In this document: in pieces, positions 56,802 through 64,000 of the stretch
Position numbering within the stretch: position 1 is the stretch's first letter
Layout of the letters: every line of letters starts with the position of its first letter
Assembly (NCBI RefSeq): GCF_900113415.1
Contig: NZ_FOPH01000006.1
Span: 124,001 to 188,000 of the forward strand
Length of the DNA stretch: 64,000 nucleotides
Source: Oribacterium sp. WCC10
GTDB taxonomy: Bacteria > Bacillota > Clostridia > Lachnospirales > Lachnospiraceae
Reading direction: 5' to 3'
The notes under the pieces: model-generated
Database searches by the model: none
What the model saw: the letters and a program-made list of their open reading frames with translations, nothing else
What the model was told of the DNA's origin: nothing
Made by a program: the position numbers and the translations under genes

Positions 56802-57782
56802 ATGAAAGTACTCATCACCGGCGTCACGAGTTTTCTTGGCGTTCACACGGCATTACAGCTTTTAGGGGAAGGTCATGAAGTGATCGGAGCTGTAAGACCC
56901 GGAAGTAAAAATGAATCCGTACTGGAAGAGAGGGGCGTTACAGAATATCAGACGTACCGCACAGTATATCTGGATTTTGACAGTCTTCCGGATGCAGAGC
57001 TCGGAGAGGAGCATTTTGCGGAGCAGGTAGAGAAGACAGGAGATGGAGAGGATGTTATCGATGCATGGCTCCATTTTGCCTGGGATGGTATCGGATCGGC
57101 GGGAAGAGAGAACACCGATATCCAGATACAGAACATTGAAAATGCAAAAAAGGCTTATCTTATGGCAAAGATTTTGGGGGCGAAGAAGTTTGTATTCGCG
57201 GGTTCCCAGGCAGAGTATGGTGACGGAAATCATCGCTTACCGCGCCCTGTAAGTCCTTACGGGAAGGCAAAACGTGCCTTTGGGCGTTGGGCTACAGAAC
57301 AGAGTCTGCTTGGCCAGATCTATGACAGTGAGGCTATGCAGTTTATCCATATGCGCATATTCAGTGTATATGGTGACGGGGATCATAAGACAAGTCTTGT
57401 TAATACTGTGCTTAAGGGATCAATCAAGAGAACACCTGTGGTTTTAGGCCCATGTGTTCAGAGATGGAACTATCTTGAGGTTCGTGACTGCGCAAGGGCT
57501 ATCAGCATCCTTATACAGTCCAATGATACACGCACAGATGTATATGATATAGCTGGCAGCGATTCCAAGATACTTAAAAAGTATGTACAGGAGATGAATG
57601 AGATCGCAGGCGGCGGAGCTGAACTTGAGTTTGGAATGAGAAGCAACAATGCGGAGGGTGCAGCCAATATGGCACCTGAGATTCTGAAGCTTCAGAGACT
57701 CGGATTCCGACAGGAGATATCCTTTGAAGAGGGTATCGGTGAGCTTGTTCAGAAGAAACGACTGGAGCTTGAGGCCGGCTGA
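56802..57782 (+). CDS. NAD-dependent sugar epimerase/dehydratase
   Basis: 326 residues, extended short-chain dehydrogenase. Rossmann glycine motif GVTSFLG near residue 7, substrate-side FAGSQAEYG, and catalytic YGKAK. Acts on a nucleotide sugar (epimerisation, dehydration or 4-keto reduction); which one cannot be read. Sixty bases after the TPP enzyme and before a terminator, so the two form a short operon. AGAGGGG precedes ATG 56802. Confidence 0.88.
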   Translation: MKVLITGVTSFLGVHTALQLLGEGHEVIGAVRPGSKNESVLEERGVTEYQTYRTVYLDFDSLPDAELGEEHFAEQVEKTGDGEDVIDAWLHFAWDGIGSAGRENTDIQIQNIENAKKAYLMAKILGAKKFVFAGSQAEYGDGNHRLPRPVSPYGKAKRAFGRWATEQSLLGQIYDSEAMQFIHMRIFSVYGDGDHKTSLVNTVLKGSIKRTPVVLGPCVQRWNYLEVRDCARAISILIQSNDTRTDVYDIAGSDSKILKKYVQEMNEIAGGGAELEFGMRSNNAEGAANMAPEILKLQRLGFRQEISFEEGIGELVQKKRLELEAG

Positions 57783-57796
57783 AGGAAAGATTAAAG

Positions 57797-57840
57797 AGCT
57801 TCTATGCATGAAGATAATTCATGCATGGAGGCTTTTTTAT
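57797..57840 (+). terminator. Terminator inside the polysaccharide locus
   Basis: AGCTTCTATGCATGAA (57797-57812) pairs with TTCATGCATGGAGGCT (57818-57833, wobbles) followed by TTTTT. Separates the TPP-epimerase pair from the methyltransferase group. Confidence 0.88.
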
Positions 57841-57990
57841 TAAGCCGATTAGTATATATAACCCACGGATCTTGCAAGATTATTATATACAGGTTGAATA
57901 TGTCTGGTTTGAGTATCAATTATTGAGTTGACTTTAATCCGGTATTGAAGTAGAAATTGATGTTAGTTATAGAACAAAGGATGTGTATAT

Positions 57991-59301
57991 ATGAACAATA
58001 AATGTATCGCCTGCGGGCATGAACTTAAGAGGCTTATGACATTTGAAAATATGCCTGCATCGGCTCAGAATATACCGGATGCGGAGGAGTTAAGGGAGGA
58101 TTTTCCTGTCACGCTTGAACTTTGTCAGTGCCCGGAGTGCGGACTTGTTCAGTTCGATTGCGAGCCGGTGGACTACTACAGGGATGTTATCCGTGCGGGA
58201 GGCGGAACCAGCACTATGACAAGGCTTCGTCATGAGGAGTACGCGAGACTGCTCGGTTATATGCGAGAATATGGTATCAAAGGAAGAAATATCGTTGAGG
58301 TTGGCTGCGGTCGTGGAGAGTTTCTTCGTATGTGGCAGAATCTGGCAGACGATGAAGCCGGAATGGAAGCACTGAAACTGGACAGTGAAAAGGATATGCT
58401 GTCAGGTCAGCCTAAGGCAGGACCTATCAGGCTTACCGGGATAGAACACAAGAAAGAACTGGTTGATGAAGCTATGAAGCTTGCGGTAAACGAAAAGCCG
58501 GTAAATGCAGTAGGGGAGGCGGCAGGAGTGCCTGAGATCCGATATCAGGTATTTGAGGGCTTTGCTGAAGGTGACTACAAAATACCTAATGGGCCTTTTG
58601 ATGCATTTGTTCAGTTTAATTTCCTTGAACACCAGCCATATCCTCAGGATATGTTGAGGAGCATTCGCAATAACCTTAAGGATAAAGCAATCGGACTTGT
58701 TACGGTTCCTAGTTTTGAGTATATCCTTAAGTATAACGGCTACTATGAGTTGCTTCATGATCACATTGCGAACTACACAGAGTTCACTCTGCAGAAACTC
58801 TTTCAGGACAATGGCTTTGAGGTTCTCGATATGCGAACTGTCAATAGAGACACTATTGAGATCATAGTCAGGAAGGCAGAGAGCGAAGATCTCAGTACAC
58901 TTCGATATAACGGTAGACTCATCGATGTGTCGGCGCTTCGGGAAAGCTACGACAGAATGGCTAAAGATATTAATGCTCATATTGAGCACCTTACGGAATC
59001 AGGAAAGACCCTGGCAATCTGGGGCGCCAGTCATCAGGGATTTACTCTTGCGGCAACCACCGGCCTTTCCGGAAAGGTGAAATACATCATAGACTCGGCA
59101 AAATTTAAACAGGGACGATTTGCACCTGCTTCACACATTCCGATTGTTTCGCCGGATCATTTCGGTGAAGATCCTGTTGATGAGATACTTATCGTGGCAC
59201 CCGGGTATACTGACGAGATAGCCGGCATTATCAAAGAACGCTACGGAAGCGATGTCAGAGTTCTTGTGTTGAAGACTGACAGGATTCAAGACTATAAATG
59301 A
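57991..59301 (+). CDS. Sugar C-methyltransferase
   Basis: 436 residues with the three-part build of nucleotide-sugar C-methyltransferases: N-terminal zinc site (C5, C8, C47, C50 in CIAC and CPEC), class I SAM domain (IVEVGCGRGEFL, 101-112; QFNFLEHQP), and C-terminal domain with WGASHQGFTLAATTG. About 45 residues are inserted after the SAM motif. These enzymes add a methyl branch to a keto-sugar carbon. The stop is followed one base later by an ATG of the next gene's frame; the two are coupled. Confidence 0.85.
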   Translation: MNNKCIACGHELKRLMTFENMPASAQNIPDAEELREDFPVTLELCQCPECGLVQFDCEPVDYYRDVIRAGGGTSTMTRLRHEEYARLLGYMREYGIKGRNIVEVGCGRGEFLRMWQNLADDEAGMEALKLDSEKDMLSGQPKAGPIRLTGIEHKKELVDEAMKLAVNEKPVNAVGEAAGVPEIRYQVFEGFAEGDYKIPNGPFDAFVQFNFLEHQPYPQDMLRSIRNNLKDKAIGLVTVPSFEYILKYNGYYELLHDHIANYTEFTLQKLFQDNGFEVLDMRTVNRDTIEIIVRKAESEDLSTLRYNGRLIDVSALRESYDRMAKDINAHIEHLTESGKTLAIWGASHQGFTLAATTGLSGKVKYIIDSAKFKQGRFAPASHIPIVSPDHFGEDPVDEILIVAPGYTDEIAGIIKERYGSDVRVLVLKTDRIQDYK

Positions 59302-59320
59302 TATGATTCGAAAGGACACA

Positions 59321-60517
59321 ATGAAGGCGCTTGTTTTAAAGGGAAAAGGAAAAATAGCATATATAGATAAGAGGGAACCTGAACTCGAGGCACTTCACGG
59401 TGCACTTCTCGAGCCGATTTTGGTTTCTCCCTGCACTTCGGATGTTCATACCATATGGCAGGGGAGTCCGAAGCGTGATGATCTGACTCTTGGTCATGAG
59501 GTTATCGCCAGAGTCAAGGCGGCCGGCGAGCTGGTAAAAGACTTTAAACCGGGAGAGATAGTTGCGGTTTCGGCCATCACACCGGATTGGGGACATCCGG
59601 ATGTAGATGAGAACTATGCTCATGCGGGACAGAATTTCAGCGCTCATATGATAGGGAAATCCATAGACGGAGCCTTTCAGAGCCTGTTCTATCTCCCTTT
59701 TGCCGATAAGAATCTGGCACACATTCCGGATGGATTATCCCTTGAAGACGCGCTTATGTGCGTTGATGTGGTGCAGACCGGTTTCACTGCCGTGGAAGAA
59801 GCGGGCGTGAAGTCGGGTGATACTGTGGTTGTTATGGGTATAGGCGCCATAGGACTCGCAGCCATAATGGGAAGCAGGATGGCAGGTGCAAAAAAGATAT
59901 TTGCGGTGGGATCAAGACAGGATAATGTCAGACTGGCAGAATCCATGAGCGATGAGTTCTGTTCTGTGGAGGTGTTAAACTACAGGGATTTAAAATGCAG
60001 TCTTCCGGCGGGGATGCACCCTCTTGCAAATTCCACGGGTTCTCCGGTAGTTAACTATGTTCTCGGGAAAACCGGAACAAAGGGCGCAGATTGTGTTCTT
60101 CTGTGCGGGGGCAATGACCTCAGTTTCCCGCAGGCTGTGGATATGGTTAAATATGGCACCGGAGTTGTCTCCAATGTTATGTATTATGGCGCAGATATCG
60201 ATGTGCAGGATGAAGAATACGTAAATCTTGTGAACCTTAAACAGGGTGAAGCAAATGCAGTCATTGATGCTATACAGATCCCGAAGTTCTCCATGGGCCG
60301 GGGAATGGCGGGAAAGACACTGAAATTCTCATTAAGCAGGGGAGGCCGTGAGAATCTTGAACGTGTCATGAAAGAGGTCGTAAAACACGGGTGGCACCCT
60401 TCGGCTTTTATTACCAAACGATATATGGGACTTGATAATATAGAAAATGCCATATATGACATGAAGGACAGGAAGGCCATAAAGATAGCGGTTCAGCTTG
60501 CTAAACCTGAAGTCTGA
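59321..60517 (+). CDS. Zinc-dependent secondary-alcohol-type dehydrogenase
   Basis: 398 residues. Closely follows the clostridial secondary alcohol dehydrogenase pattern: catalytic zinc ligands C38 (SPCTSD), H59 (LGHE) and an Asp in CVDVVQTGF; TPDW loop; NAD(P) site VMGIGAIGLAAIMG. The structural-zinc cysteines are absent, as in that group. In this locus it may reduce a ketone on a sugar side chain. ATG 59321 follows AAAGGAC; ATG 59303 is in frame but has no site. About 40 residues longer than relatives, with an insert near 220-240. Confidence 0.85.
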   Translation: MKALVLKGKGKIAYIDKREPELEALHGALLEPILVSPCTSDVHTIWQGSPKRDDLTLGHEVIARVKAAGELVKDFKPGEIVAVSAITPDWGHPDVDENYAHAGQNFSAHMIGKSIDGAFQSLFYLPFADKNLAHIPDGLSLEDALMCVDVVQTGFTAVEEAGVKSGDTVVVMGIGAIGLAAIMGSRMAGAKKIFAVGSRQDNVRLAESMSDEFCSVEVLNYRDLKCSLPAGMHPLANSTGSPVVNYVLGKTGTKGADCVLLCGGNDLSFPQAVDMVKYGTGVVSNVMYYGADIDVQDEEYVNLVNLKQGEANAVIDAIQIPKFSMGRGMAGKTLKFSLSRGGRENLERVMKEVVKHGWHPSAFITKRYMGLDNIENAIYDMKDRKAIKIAVQLAKPEV

Positions 60518-60529
60518 TAGTACAATCGA

Positions 60530-60690
60530 CGCTGTGTGTCCTCAGATTTTCCGGGGACAGGATCGAAATTTGCAATCGTTTGAACGATTGCTGCAAAGTT
60601 GTGCCGATTTTCTTTGGGAATCCGGCATATATTCAAGCCCCTTTGCGATTCGCGTCGAAGCGAAATCCAGGTGGGCCGTCATATATAGAG
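60530..60690. other. Hairpin-rich intergenic stretch
   Basis: Between the dehydrogenase and glycosyltransferase genes lie a stem TTTGCAATCG/CGATTG..GCAAA (60569-60597) and a further imperfect stem around GATTCGCGTCGAAGCGAAATC (60648-60668). An in-frame upstream extension of the glycosyltransferase runs through here but looks non-coding. No gene is supported. Confidence 0.4.
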
Positions 60691-60699
60691 GATAAGATA

Positions 60700-61686
60700 T
60701 TGAAAACAATAAGTATCGTAGTTCCGTGCTACAACGAGGAAGAAAATGTAGTACCTCTTTATGAGGCCATAAAAGCTATGTTTGCGAAGGAACTTCCACA
60801 ATACAGATATGAGATCATTTACATAGACAACGATTCCAAGGACAGGACGAGAGAATTGGTCAGAGGTCTTTGTGCGGAAGATAAGGATGTTAAGGCCATC
60901 TTCAATGCAAAAAACTTCGGACAGTTTAACAGTCCCTACTATGGCATGCTTCAGTCTACAGGTGATGCCACCATGCTTATGGCGGCTGACTTCCAGGATC
61001 CGGTTGAGATGATACCGCAGTTCGTAAAGGCCTGGGAAGAAGGATTCAAGATTGCTATTGGTGTAAAGACCCAGTCGCAGGAGAATGCTCTCATGTATTT
61101 CATCAGAGGCGTCTACTATAAGCTGATAAAGAAAATGTCATCTGTGGATCAGATCGCCCAGTTCACAGGCTTCGGTCTCTATGACAAAGAATTCATCAAT
61201 GTCATGAGAAATCTCAATGATCCGACTCCTTTCCTTAGAGGTATAGTTGCGGAACTTGGATTCAGAAGAAAAGAGATACCTTATACACAGCCCAGACGTC
61301 GTGCGGGTATAACACACAACAACTGGTATTCTCTTTATGATGCGGCAATGCTCAGCTTTACCAGTTACACCAAGGTGGGACTCAGAATGGCTGTATTCTT
61401 TGGAGGAGTATGCAGTGCTATCAGTATGGCTATTGCTATCGCCTACCTTGTGATGAAGCTTATCTGGTGGGACAGATTTCCAGCCGGTATGGCGCCGATG
61501 CTTATCGGTATGCTTTTCCTTGGCTCTATTCAGATATTCTTTATCGGGCTTTTGGGGGAGTATATTCTTTCGATCAATCAGAGAGTCATGAAGAGACCTC
61601 TGGTAGTGGAGGAAGAACGCCTGAATTTTGGAGATGCTCCGAGATACAGGGGTGTCCGTGATATGGAGAAGGTGGAAAATGTATGA
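60700..61686 (+). CDS. Family 2 glycosyltransferase, polyprenyl-phosphate type
   Basis: 328 residues from TTG 60700, seven bases after GAGGAT. N-terminal GT-A domain with SIVVPCYNEEEN, metal site AADFQDP, and two C-terminal membrane helices (about 235-300). This is the DPM1/GtrB arrangement that charges a lipid carrier with one sugar at the cytoplasmic face. It overlaps the next gene by four bases. A start at ATG 60580 would add 40 residues unlike the family and is rejected. Confidence 0.88.
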   Translation: MKTISIVVPCYNEEENVVPLYEAIKAMFAKELPQYRYEIIYIDNDSKDRTRELVRGLCAEDKDVKAIFNAKNFGQFNSPYYGMLQSTGDATMLMAADFQDPVEMIPQFVKAWEEGFKIAIGVKTQSQENALMYFIRGVYYKLIKKMSSVDQIAQFTGFGLYDKEFINVMRNLNDPTPFLRGIVAELGFRRKEIPYTQPRRRAGITHNNWYSLYDAAMLSFTSYTKVGLRMAVFFGGVCSAISMAIAIAYLVMKLIWWDRFPAGMAPMLIGMLFLGSIQIFFIGLLGEYILSINQRVMKRPLVVEEERLNFGDAPRYRGVRDMEKVENV

Positions 61687-64000
61687 TGCGATATAAAGTT
61701 GATGTTGCCATCTCCAGAGAAGGAAAGATCACTTTCCTCGGATGGGCATTCGGTAAAGATCCGGAGACACCGGTTAAGTATTCGGTGCTTGACGGTGACG
61801 GAAATCCCGTTCCGGGGACAGTTGTAGAGTCAGTGAGAAGAGATGAGGTGGTGGAAGCCTTTTTCAAGGATTATGAAAAGGAACACGGACCCATCAAGAG
61901 AGAACTGGGCTATGACATTAACACCCCGTATCAGAAGGGCGAGACCAGATATCTCGTTATAGAAGTTGACGGCAAGACCAAAAAGGTTAAGTTTGATGAC
62001 CGGATACTTGAGTCCTTTAACTCTGTGGCACATAAAAAAAGAGAGAAACTCATGGCATTGTTTCAATGGGAAACTGTTGAAGTTGCCTGGGATTGCTTCC
62101 GTGAGCAGGGACTTCGTGTACTATGGAAAAAGGCATTTCACCGGCTGCAGGGTATTCAGGAGGATTATGACTACAATGAGTGGTATAAGAAAGTAAAGGT
62201 TACAGATTCAGAACTTGAGAGTCAGAGAAAAGAAAACTTTCCGGTTAAGCCTAAGTTTTCTATAGTTATCCCGGTTTATGAAACCCCTGAGAAGTTCCTG
62301 AGAAAGATGCTTCAGTCCATAGCGGATCAGACCTATGGTGAATTTGAGGTTTGTGTTGCGGATGCTACACCTTATACTGAGTACACCAAGAAGGATGCAG
62401 CAGGTATGCTCCCGAAGGAAGTACTTCAGGAATTTCATGAGAGAGATTCGCGTTTCAGATATACGGTTCTTGAAAAGAATCTCGGTATCTCTGACAATAC
62501 CAATGCTGCCATCAATATGGCAACAGGTGACTTCATCGTACTTGCAGATCATGACGATGAGCTTGAGCCCGATGCCCTGTATGAGTGCGCAAAGGCCGTG
62601 AATGAGCATCCTGAAGTCGTTATGATCTACTCTGATGAGGATAAGATAGATTTCGAAGATACATACTACTTTGAACCACACTTTAAGAGTGATTTCAATC
62701 CGGATCTCCTCCGTTCGGTAAATTACATCTGTCACCTTCTGGTGCTGAAGAGAGAACTTCTTGATGCCATAGCAGAAACGGATGAAGATGGCAATAAAAT
62801 CTACGAGCGTAAGGAATACGACGGTGCGCAGGATCATGATCTCATACTTCGCGCTTCTGAAAAGGCTCAGGAGATGGAGAAGGAAAGAACCGGTGGAAAT
62901 GTTGAAAAGCTCAGTGAGGGCGACAGGAAGCTTGTTAAGGAAGGCCGCTTTGTGAGCTCCAATATCTACCATATACAGAAGTCTCTCTATCACTGGAGAT
63001 CCCATCAGGCTTCAACTGCTCAGCATCCTGAAGCTAAGCTTTATGCCTTCGATGCAGGAGCAAGAGCAGTGTATGATCACTGCAAGCGCCTGGGACTTCC
63101 TGTCAAGAAGGTGGAAAAGGGAATAACCTATGGCTTCTATCATACTATATATGATGATAATGAGCCTTTAATCTCGGTTGTCATTCCCAATAAGGATCAT
63201 ACTCAGGATCTCGATAAGGCTATCCGCTCTCTTGCCGAAAGCAGCTATAAGAATCTTGAGTTTATCATCGTTGAGAACAATTCTGATCAGTCTGCAACCT
63301 GGAAGTACTACGAGGAAATACAGAAGCAGTATCCTGACGGAAACTGTGTTGAGAAGACATCGGATGAGATAATGAATGATGGCCAGACGGAGATTCCGGA
63401 CGGAGATAATTCACGATGTGATATGGAGACTTCGGGTACGGCCGGATTCGAGGAAATCAGACTTTCTAAGCCTACAGTCCGTGTAGTCAAATGGAAAGGT
63501 CCGTTTAACTATTCGGCCATCAACAACTTCGGCGTTAAGTTCACCCACGGAGAGTACATACTCTTCCTGAATAATGATATTGAGCTTATAGATGAAAACT
63601 CCATTCACGAGATGATCTCCTATGTTCAGCGCGAGGATGTGGGCATCTGCGGAGCGAGACTACTTTATCCTGATGAGGATATACAGCATGCCGGAGTCAT
63701 CATGGGCATGGGTGGAATCGCAGGAGCGGCATTCGTGAGAACTCATGATGCTGAGCTTTCATATATGCATAGGGCAAAGTGCGTGCAGGATTACTCCTGC
63801 GTTACAGCGGCCTGCCTCCTTACAAAGAGGAGTCTGTTTGATAAGGTGGGAGGTTTCACAGAGGATCTTGCAGTGGCGTTCAATGACGTAGACTACTGTA
63901 TGAAGATAAGAGCTCTTAACAAGCTGGTGGTTTACAATCCTTATGCGAAGTTCTATCACTATGAGTCCAAGTCCCGCGGTATGGAGGATACACCTGAAAA
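61683..64000 (+). CDS. Large family 2 glycosyltransferase, two catalytic domains, 3' end missing
   Basis: At least 772 residues, running off the window. The first 185 residues form an N-terminal domain not recognised in detail. Domain 1 begins near KFSIVIPVYETPEKF and has LADHDDELEPDA and the YSDEDKIDF loop. Domain 2 begins near LISVVIPNKDHTQDL and has ILFLNNDIELID and AVAFNDVDYCMKIR. Tandem GT2 enzymes of this kind build rhamnose-rich or similar surface glycans. The start overlaps the preceding stop (ATGATG around TGA), so translation is coupled. Confidence 0.88.
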   Translation, partial: MMRYKVDVAISREGKITFLGWAFGKDPETPVKYSVLDGDGNPVPGTVVESVRRDEVVEAFFKDYEKEHGPIKRELGYDINTPYQKGETRYLVIEVDGKTKKVKFDDRILESFNSVAHKKREKLMALFQWETVEVAWDCFREQGLRVLWKKAFHRLQGIQEDYDYNEWYKKVKVTDSELESQRKENFPVKPKFSIVIPVYETPEKFLRKMLQSIADQTYGEFEVCVADATPYTEYTKKDAAGMLPKEVLQEFHERDSRFRYTVLEKNLGISDNTNAAINMATGDFIVLADHDDELEPDALYECAKAVNEHPEVVMIYSDEDKIDFEDTYYFEPHFKSDFNPDLLRSVNYICHLLVLKRELLDAIAETDEDGNKIYERKEYDGAQDHDLILRASEKAQEMEKERTGGNVEKLSEGDRKLVKEGRFVSSNIYHIQKSLYHWRSHQASTAQHPEAKLYAFDAGARAVYDHCKRLGLPVKKVEKGITYGFYHTIYDDNEPLISVVIPNKDHTQDLDKAIRSLAESSYKNLEFIIVENNSDQSATWKYYEEIQKQYPDGNCVEKTSDEIMNDGQTEIPDGDNSRCDMETSGTAGFEEIRLSKPTVRVVKWKGPFNYSAINNFGVKFTHGEYILFLNNDIELIDENSIHEMISYVQREDVGICGARLLYPDEDIQHAGVIMGMGGIAGAAFVRTHDAELSYMHRAKCVQDYSCVTAACLLTKRSLFDKVGGFTEDLAVAFNDVDYCMKIRALNKLVVYNPYAKFYHYESKSRGMEDTPE

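Noticed and set aside
62208-63005. 265-residue minus-strand frame
   Set aside because: Antisense to the large two-domain glycosyltransferase; no supporting features.

Overview
The window is chromosomal DNA of a low-GC Gram-positive anaerobe of the Lachnospiraceae type, most likely Butyrivibrio or a close rumen/gut relative. Evidence: the Firmicutes S10-spc-alpha ribosomal order, a zinc-type S14, strong AGGAGG ribosome binding sites, three secreted proteins built from choline/glucan-binding-like cell-wall repeats, fused ECF transporter ATPases, and carbohydrate genes typical of plant-fibre degraders. The genus is an inference. I see no rRNA gene, tRNA gene or CRISPR array.

Layout. 1-4.0 kb: tail of an unknown gene, a membrane acyltransferase, an RlmI-like methyltransferase and a cell-wall-binding protein. 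4.0-20.9 kb: one long ribosomal block from rpsJ to rplQ, including secY, adk, map, infA and rpoA. It has its own promoter and a folded leader RNA, plus two likely internal promoters (before rpsH and before rpmJ) that divide it into S10, spc and alpha sections. 21-28.6 kb: a second cell-wall-binding protein, a fused EcfA1-EcfA2 ATPase with EcfT, truA, a HAD phosphatase, then rplM-rpsI behind a consensus promoter and a 250-base leader.

28.7-36.4 kb is an integrated mobile element next to rpsI: tyrosine integrase, XRE repressor, small HTH protein, RepA-like ATPase, MobV-type protein, an Agr/LytTR-type two-component system and a conserved hypothetical protein. The element looks immobilised. The integrase has an in-frame TGA at codon 24, and the MobV-type protein lacks the histidine motif of the family's active site. 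It is followed at 36.5-38.4 kb by broken carbohydrate genes joined by deletions (beta-helix/AraC chimera, GPH transporter fragment, GH78 rhamnosidase fragment).

38.6-43.8 kb: a LacI-family repressor with two perfect palindromic operators 140 bp apart, divergent from a GH1 6-phospho-beta-glucosidase and a beta-glucoside PTS EIIBCA, forming a compact sugar uptake and cleavage unit. 44.5-52.8 kb: a formate/nitrite-family channel, an AAA/DUF4143 ATPase, a NitT/TauT-type ABC transporter whose lipoprotein is separated from its permease by a very strong terminator, a Uma2-family protein and a third cell-wall-binding protein. 53.2-54.3 kb: an orphan response regulator with a large insertion in its DNA-binding domain.

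54.5-64 kb is the start of a surface polysaccharide locus: TPP-dependent enzyme, NAD-dependent epimerase, C-methyltransferase, secondary-alcohol-type dehydrogenase, and two family 2 glycosyltransferases, the last running off the window. The first four could together make a branched nucleotide sugar that the glycosyltransferases then use. That pathway is my inference and is the best candidate for undescribed chemistry here.
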